Shown in pieces: positions 59,150-64,000 of a stretch of DNA of 64,000 nucleotides. The stretch is from Acephala macrosclerotiorum. Lineage: Eukaryota > Ascomycota > Leotiomycetes > Helotiales > Mollisiaceae. The stretch is from positions 1 to 64,000 of the forward strand of contig MU119466.1 of assembly GCA_014904845.1 (NCBI GenBank), in the 5' to 3' direction. The notes under the pieces were generated by a model. It ran no database searches and was not told where the DNA came from. It was given only the letters and a program-made list of their open reading frames with translations. The stretch's first letter is position 1, and every line of letters starts with the position of its first letter. The translations under genes were made by a program, and so were the position numbers.

Positions 59150-61594
59150 TTAGCTGGTGGAGATCCTTTGGCCTGGCTCTTGGTTCCATCCCCACTCTTT
59201 CAACAGCTTTTGCACGCGATAATCGGTCGCCCAGCCTAGATCCGCTTCAATGCCACGAAGTAGATCCAAGACGACACGACGTTCGCGGGCTTCGCTCAGA
59301 CACTGGCCTGCCACAAAAAGTGGTTGCACTTGATGGATTCTGACACTTCCTTCAGGTCTCGACAGCGCAATACCACATATCTCATGAACGTGGTGACGGA
59401 CTTCTCTTTCGATGGCGCGGTAAGAGCTTAGGCGATCAGAGAGAGTGCTTCGGCGTGCTGTTGACTCGTGGGGCTTGTTGATGAGTAGGATGGTACGGGC
59501 CATATGGTATGACTGCATGGTCGATGCACACATTGGTATGCTGTACCAGATCTCCGAGAATATTGCTCGCGCTGAGTCTGCAGGCACACTTCCGTCGGCC
59601 ACTGGTGGAAGTCGTGCACAAGGCTTGAAAGTGTCAGGAAGTCCTTGCCGCCAGATCTCAAGTTCCTTCTCCAACTCTTTCCATCTCTGTAAAAGTAACA
59701 TTTGATTTATTCCAAGGATTCCAGTAGGGCTTGACGGATCTTGAGGGAAGACGTGGTCAACCGAGTCTCCGGAAGCCATGTAGTTGACGATTTTCGACAT
59801 CAGCCAAATAAGAGCATTCGATATCATGTCTTCTCTCATCACGGTTTGTTCCGGGAATGTCGTCTCGCGGGTGTTGCTCGGAACCACGAAGCCTTGCTGG
59901 TCAATTTGAAGTCCGGCAGCTCGCCAGAGGTCCCAATCCTCGGTGTTCAGCCTCGTTTGGCCTTCGTTGATGACTGATGATATGTTAGCTGGGAGAGGAG
60001 GTTCATCTATCATTACTTACGTGCAGCTAGAAAGTCCTGTCGAGCGAAGTTCCAAAACGTTGCCCTCCTAGCTCTAGATGGCCGAATGCGCTGTGAAATT
60101 GCCCCCGGGCTTGTGGGTGATTGAACAGGCATCATTCCTTCCTTCTCTGCCAAATCGAACAATGACTTTGTACCACTGAGATGGCGAGCCCAGGCAGAGT
60201 TGGCATTGTCAAGGAATTCGTAGACGCAAAGTATCGCAGCAGCAGCTAGTGTCTCATCCGCATTGCTCGAAGATGCAGGTCTGGACAGTCGTCGTCTCTT
60301 ATTCGCTGGCGTTCGAGCATCGCTGTGCGGTGATTGAGATGTGCTCTGTGGGCTGAATGTCTCTTCGGCAGCGGTTATCGGCGTCATGGGTGGCTCCTGC
60401 GCCCTCGAATTCGACAGCTCTTCCATTAATAGTGAAATTGCTAAGTCATAGTATTTGGCTCCAATATATGCCCAGTCGACCGTCTCTGGGCGAGGATACA
60501 GTTCCATGTCGGCTTGCCTGCTAGCCAACCCTCCTACAACCGCCTTTCTGCCACTCACACGACCTAGTTGCTTCCCAGCGTATGCGCATGCTGAATATCT
60601 GAGAAGTGGATTGGATTTTGATTGGACTGGAACATGATGTGCGAAGTAACACCCGAGATCAAATAGATCCATCCTATTGTCGTCAGTAAAAGCAAATGGA
60701 CCGCGTAGTGAATTGCTTACCATTGACCGGCAGTCTCGCCAAAATGTCGAAGCAGAAATGCAACTTCGTGCTCGGAAACTGGTGACGGCTGACTAGAGCG
60801 CTCAGGTGGTCCTATTAAGGCAGGATCGATCGCGGGCGTTAATACTCCTGTTGTTGTTAGTGGTATGCACTATAAAATCTCGAAGCATATTGCAAGCTTA
60901 CCGTGAGGTGTTTCGGGTCTAGTAGGGTTCAGAATAAAGTTCAGATTGTTGGAAGAGTGAGGTGACGCATGGGTATCGCCAGGCGACGGAACAGGAACCG
61001 ACAATGGCCGTATGTAGTGAAAATTGGTTGTTGCTGCAGTGGACAGAGCTTCCAGCCCTGGAGCTTGATCAAATGGCATATGGAAGTAACTCTCCGCTGA
61101 TCTCTCCTCCAATTGTGGAACGATTATAGGTGTTGATGTGGTTCGATATTCAGGCTCGGGGGAAGGTTCCATGTTGTACGGATCCGTGATGTTGAGGAAC
61201 GTCACTACGGATTGTTGATCAGCCCTGGGACATGACCACAGGTGTATCCCGCATCACCGTCCTACCTGTCTTCGGTACTTCCACCCACACATTGTTCTCG
61301 TTGAACGTATTCTTGTATGCATAGAATCCTCCCAATCGAGCACCGCCTTCCTCCACTTCTCCATTCCCATTCATCGATGCATTCTGCTGGTGTCGAAACA
61401 CAACGCCATCGCTTGGCTGACATTCGCGAGAGCCCTTTCGACATTGGCCGCAGATTGGTTTCTGCTCATCGCATTTAAGCTTTCGTGAGCGGCAGGTTAG
61501 ACTGGAGTTTAGGCAGAAATTAGCAGCCGTTTCTTGATTGAAGCTCTGGAAAAACAATAGCAGAGCTATCTTACCATCCCGTACGAGACCGCAT
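59150..61594 (-). CDS. Zn2Cys6 transcription factor (6 exons, 720 aa)
   Basis: Complement of 59150-59973, 60021-60673, 60721-60847, 60902-61204, 61266-61501, 61575-61594; 2163 bases, 721 codons. Residues 7-34 form the zinc cluster, C-x2-C-x6-C-x6-C-x2-C-x6-C (CLTCRSRKLKC, CGQCRKGSREC). The remaining ~650 residues match the fungal-specific regulatory domain of the Fungal_trans_2 type: EHEVAFLLRHFGETAGQWMD, RYSACAYAGKQLGR, LAAAAILCVYEFLDN, RATFWNFARQDFLAA, and a C-terminal LLRGIEADLGWATDYRVQKL. A nuclear regulator of unknown targets. Exon 1 is only 20 bases, and its junction falls inside the first zinc-binding cysteine codon. Introns are 47-73 bp. Confidence 0.9.
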
Positions 61595-62630
61595 TGCCTC
61601 AGTCTCATCTTCTTGGGTATAGGGCTGGCATGGTCTGGTCGTTGCAAACAATTGTGGTGGTGGTGGTAGTAAGAGAAGAGAGAAAAGTTCTTAGGTCACG
61701 TAAAGTTGTTGTTCACGCCCCCGCGTCTCCAGCGTCTGGAACATCGTGGAGTGGGTCGCGGGGAGCATTGGCAAAATTCCGGTACTAGGATCGATGAGCT
61801 TTCTGACTATACTCAAAAGAGGTTAAATAATCTGACTAAGCTTTCGACCTCACCAGCCTCATTTGCACAGCCTCTTCCTCGCGCTCACTTTACTTCTTCA
61901 ACTCACCGAACAACCTCCAACATCCAGCATACTTTGTGATGGCGGATTCAATTTTTAGGGAGACGATGGCTGAGTAGCTTCAGGAGAAGGCTAGCAAGGA
62001 CCTTGCTACAAGACTTTTGAATTTGTTGTCTCGCTGCACCACTTCCAGAGGCATAGCCTTGGAATATAGTGTCTGAAGGACGTCTCTGCTTCTCAATTAA
62101 ATATCTATGGCGGGTGACGATTTTGACCTGGACGATGAAATTGATGGTGGGGTGGGGAGAATTAAACAATTTCTAGATGGACAGGGCAGACGTCTATTCT
62201 TGTGTTGTTAGTTTAGATTTTGATCAGGATCTGAAGGGTCTTCACAGATTACCTTGTGCTCATGAATCAAGAAGAGCGGTCATATAGAGCAATGTATCAC
62301 ATCCTTGCAGTATTTGGACCTGATCAAGGTCTCTTTCCCCAGTGGTACCCCTTTCACGCCCAAAATACCCAACGCAACAATATGTGTCTGTTTCGATGTT
62401 ATTTCTTCTTTTTTTTTACCGGTCCCCGCGTATTTTCTACGCTGATTGGACGGCTCCATAACTTGTGCGAGGTTGGCTTGTGTGGCGGTGGCTGATCTCG
62501 GTGAGCGTTTCAGGCCCGATTCCGTCCCGCAACCTCGCGCCTGACGAGGTATAATCCCTCTATTCTCAATCCCTTGAATCTTTTCCCCCTAAAAAATTAT
62601 TCATTCATCAGCACGTAAACTACAGCAATT
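61595..62630. other. Divergent promoter region, no gene seen
   Basis: Between the zinc-cluster gene (minus) and the caspase-like gene (plus). A GTGGTGGTGG repeat lies near 61649. No supported frame. Confidence 0.5.
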
Positions 62631-64000
62631 ATGGAGCCTGAACCTTTCATCACGCTTTCAGTAGGTGGGATGCAACTACCGGCCCCATTGCCCAGTCCAG
62701 ATTCCAGCTCGTCAGAAAGCCAGGTGAGCCTTCCTCATCTTTGTATCTTGCCTTCGATGCCAAATCTAACCGATCTTTCAGTCTGAGCACGATTCGAGCC
62801 CAACGTCCTCGATCTCGAAAGATGACGACAGCGTCGATGGCTTGAGTCTAGCCGACGACTCATCCTTCACGTCAGCTACTCATGATACAAGTCGAACAAA
62901 GTATCACATGAGAGATTTGAGCATATTTGCCAAACACTTAGAACATGTATGCTCCAATCTTTCACCGCTAAAACTTTTTGTGCTAAATATTTATCCAGGC
63001 TGCTGCGAGTTCATTTCCAAACAAGGGACAACCAAGATACCAATCTGTTCGAGTCCTGCTGCTACGATGGGAAGAAGACGGGATCGGCGTGAAACAAGAG
63101 CTGGATAGCCTCGCGAACACATTTCAACACTACGGATTCGATACCAAAACATGGCTTATTCCTACAGTAAAGTCACACAATCTTTTGATGAAGAAGGCCT
63201 TACAGGTTCTGGACGACTATGGGAGACCCGATAGCCTTCTCATCGTGTACTATGCCGGTCATGGAAGGATGAATGCTTCACGGCAGGCGGAATGGACATG
63301 GTGAGGGATGAGATCTCAAACCACCGTTTTATGCTCACTATTTATAGTATGGTGGATAATAAACTAATCTCCCTTCAATGGCATGCAGTCCAAACACTCT
63401 TCGAAGATGCCGACTCCGATGTCCTCCTCCTTCTAGACTGTTGTGCCGCAGCCAGTGGTGCCTTAACAGGCATCGACAGCAATAACAACAACGTGACAGA
63501 GACGATAGCAGCATGCGGCTTCGAGACATGGGCCCCCTTACCAGGACGACATTCTTTCACCGAGACCATGACAACAGTCTTGAATGAGTGGTATCATCGC
63601 CCTGCCTTTATAGCAGCAATGCTTCATTGCGAAATTCTGAATCGACTACGGCATGAAAAGCCCGAATATCGAGGCCCGAGGAAATTTGAATACCGGAAGT
63701 CACCGATCCATGTGCTCGGTACCAACGATTCGAAAGCGAGAAGTGTCGAACTCGTTCCTCGGCGCCGTCAGCCTTTGGGTGGTCAAGAGGCCCCACACGC
63801 AAATTCAGACCCGATTCGTGGTAGAGGCGCTGCATGGTCAAGCATGCGAGTGGAAGCGGAGAATCTTGACACTGAATCATCTGCCAGTTCCACAATCCCA
63901 GATCCATACAGCATGGACAGTCTCACCAAAGTCCTTGACAACGGCGACTTTTCAATTCCACACGTTCTTATTTCCTTGGCCCTGGAAGAAGAGCAGCTGC
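62631..64000 (+). CDS. Caspase-like (peptidase C14 fold) protein, 5' part, runs off the window
   Basis: Exons 62631-62723, 62782-62946, 62999-63300 and 63348 to beyond 64000; introns of 58, 52 and 47 bp all splice in frame. A short Ser-rich start is followed by a caspase-type domain: VRVLLLRWEEDGIGVKQEL, LDDYGRPDSLLIVYYAGHGR (the His of the catalytic pair in YAGHG) and VLLLLDCCAAASG (the catalytic Cys). Downstream there is a basic linker and the start of a helical region (SLTKVLDNGDFSIPHVLISL). Both catalytic residues are present, so it could be an active protease, more like the caspase-fold proteins fused to large fungal proteins than a classic metacaspase. The C-terminal architecture is outside the window. 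Confidence 0.75.

Noticed and set aside
1..64000. Secondary-metabolite gene cluster
   Set aside because: Two zinc-cluster regulators and a methyltransferase are present, but no core enzyme (PKS, NRPS, terpene cyclase) and no transporter.

Overview
This window comes from a filamentous ascomycete, probably Leotiomycetes (for example Helotiales). The kingdom call rests on direct evidence: almost every gene is split by 45-75 bp introns with GT/AG ends and CTAAC/CTAAT-type branch sites. There are two Zn2Cys6 regulators, a Clr5-domain protein, a HET domain, a Kre9/Knh1-like wall protein and AT-rich mutated tracts like those left by fungal repeat-induced mutation. The class is an inference.

Layout. 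Positions 1-6350 are an almost gene-free AT-rich tract, probably a destroyed retroelement. Its edge cuts into a decayed gene at 6430-8023. Next is a 7 kb pseudogene (10289-17275) that joins a sacsin/NO VEIN-type GHKL ATPase, a DUF3883-like region and a HET domain. From 18.1 to 27.3 kb there are three more relics of the family seen at 6.4-8.0 kb (putative 2OG-Fe(II) oxygenases), interleaved with an intact Zn2Cys6 regulator (20571-23023, minus) and a four-helix membrane protein. A Clr5-domain gene (27444-29471, minus) and an AAA+ ATPase gene with a one-base reading-frame discrepancy (31477-33715) follow. Two inverted-repeat DNA elements lie side by side at 33743-36070.

The right part looks more like housekeeping sequence: a 1584-residue methyltransferase gene (minus), a Tho1/SARNP-like SAP gene (minus), an OCH1-family glycosyltransferase (minus), a Kre9/Knh1-like wall protein, a second Zn2Cys6 regulator (minus) and the start of a caspase-like gene running off the right edge. 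Between these lie three small genes (47805-48538, 49728-50398, 56736-57884). They share an unrecognised ~45-residue module with an intron at the same place each time, and the third carries the module twice. Their surroundings are unusually rich in ~50, ~90 and ~118 bp repeats, and a ~700 bp inverted-repeat element has inserted into the end of a gene fragment at 54.4 kb.

How it fits together. No biosynthetic cluster is visible. The best candidates for something new are the small module family (47.8-57.9 kb) and the ATPase-DUF3883-HET fusion, which has the domain logic of a sensor joined to a death effector, although this copy is broken. All splice models were made by eye from the sequence; for most intact genes the summed exon length divides by three, which supports them.
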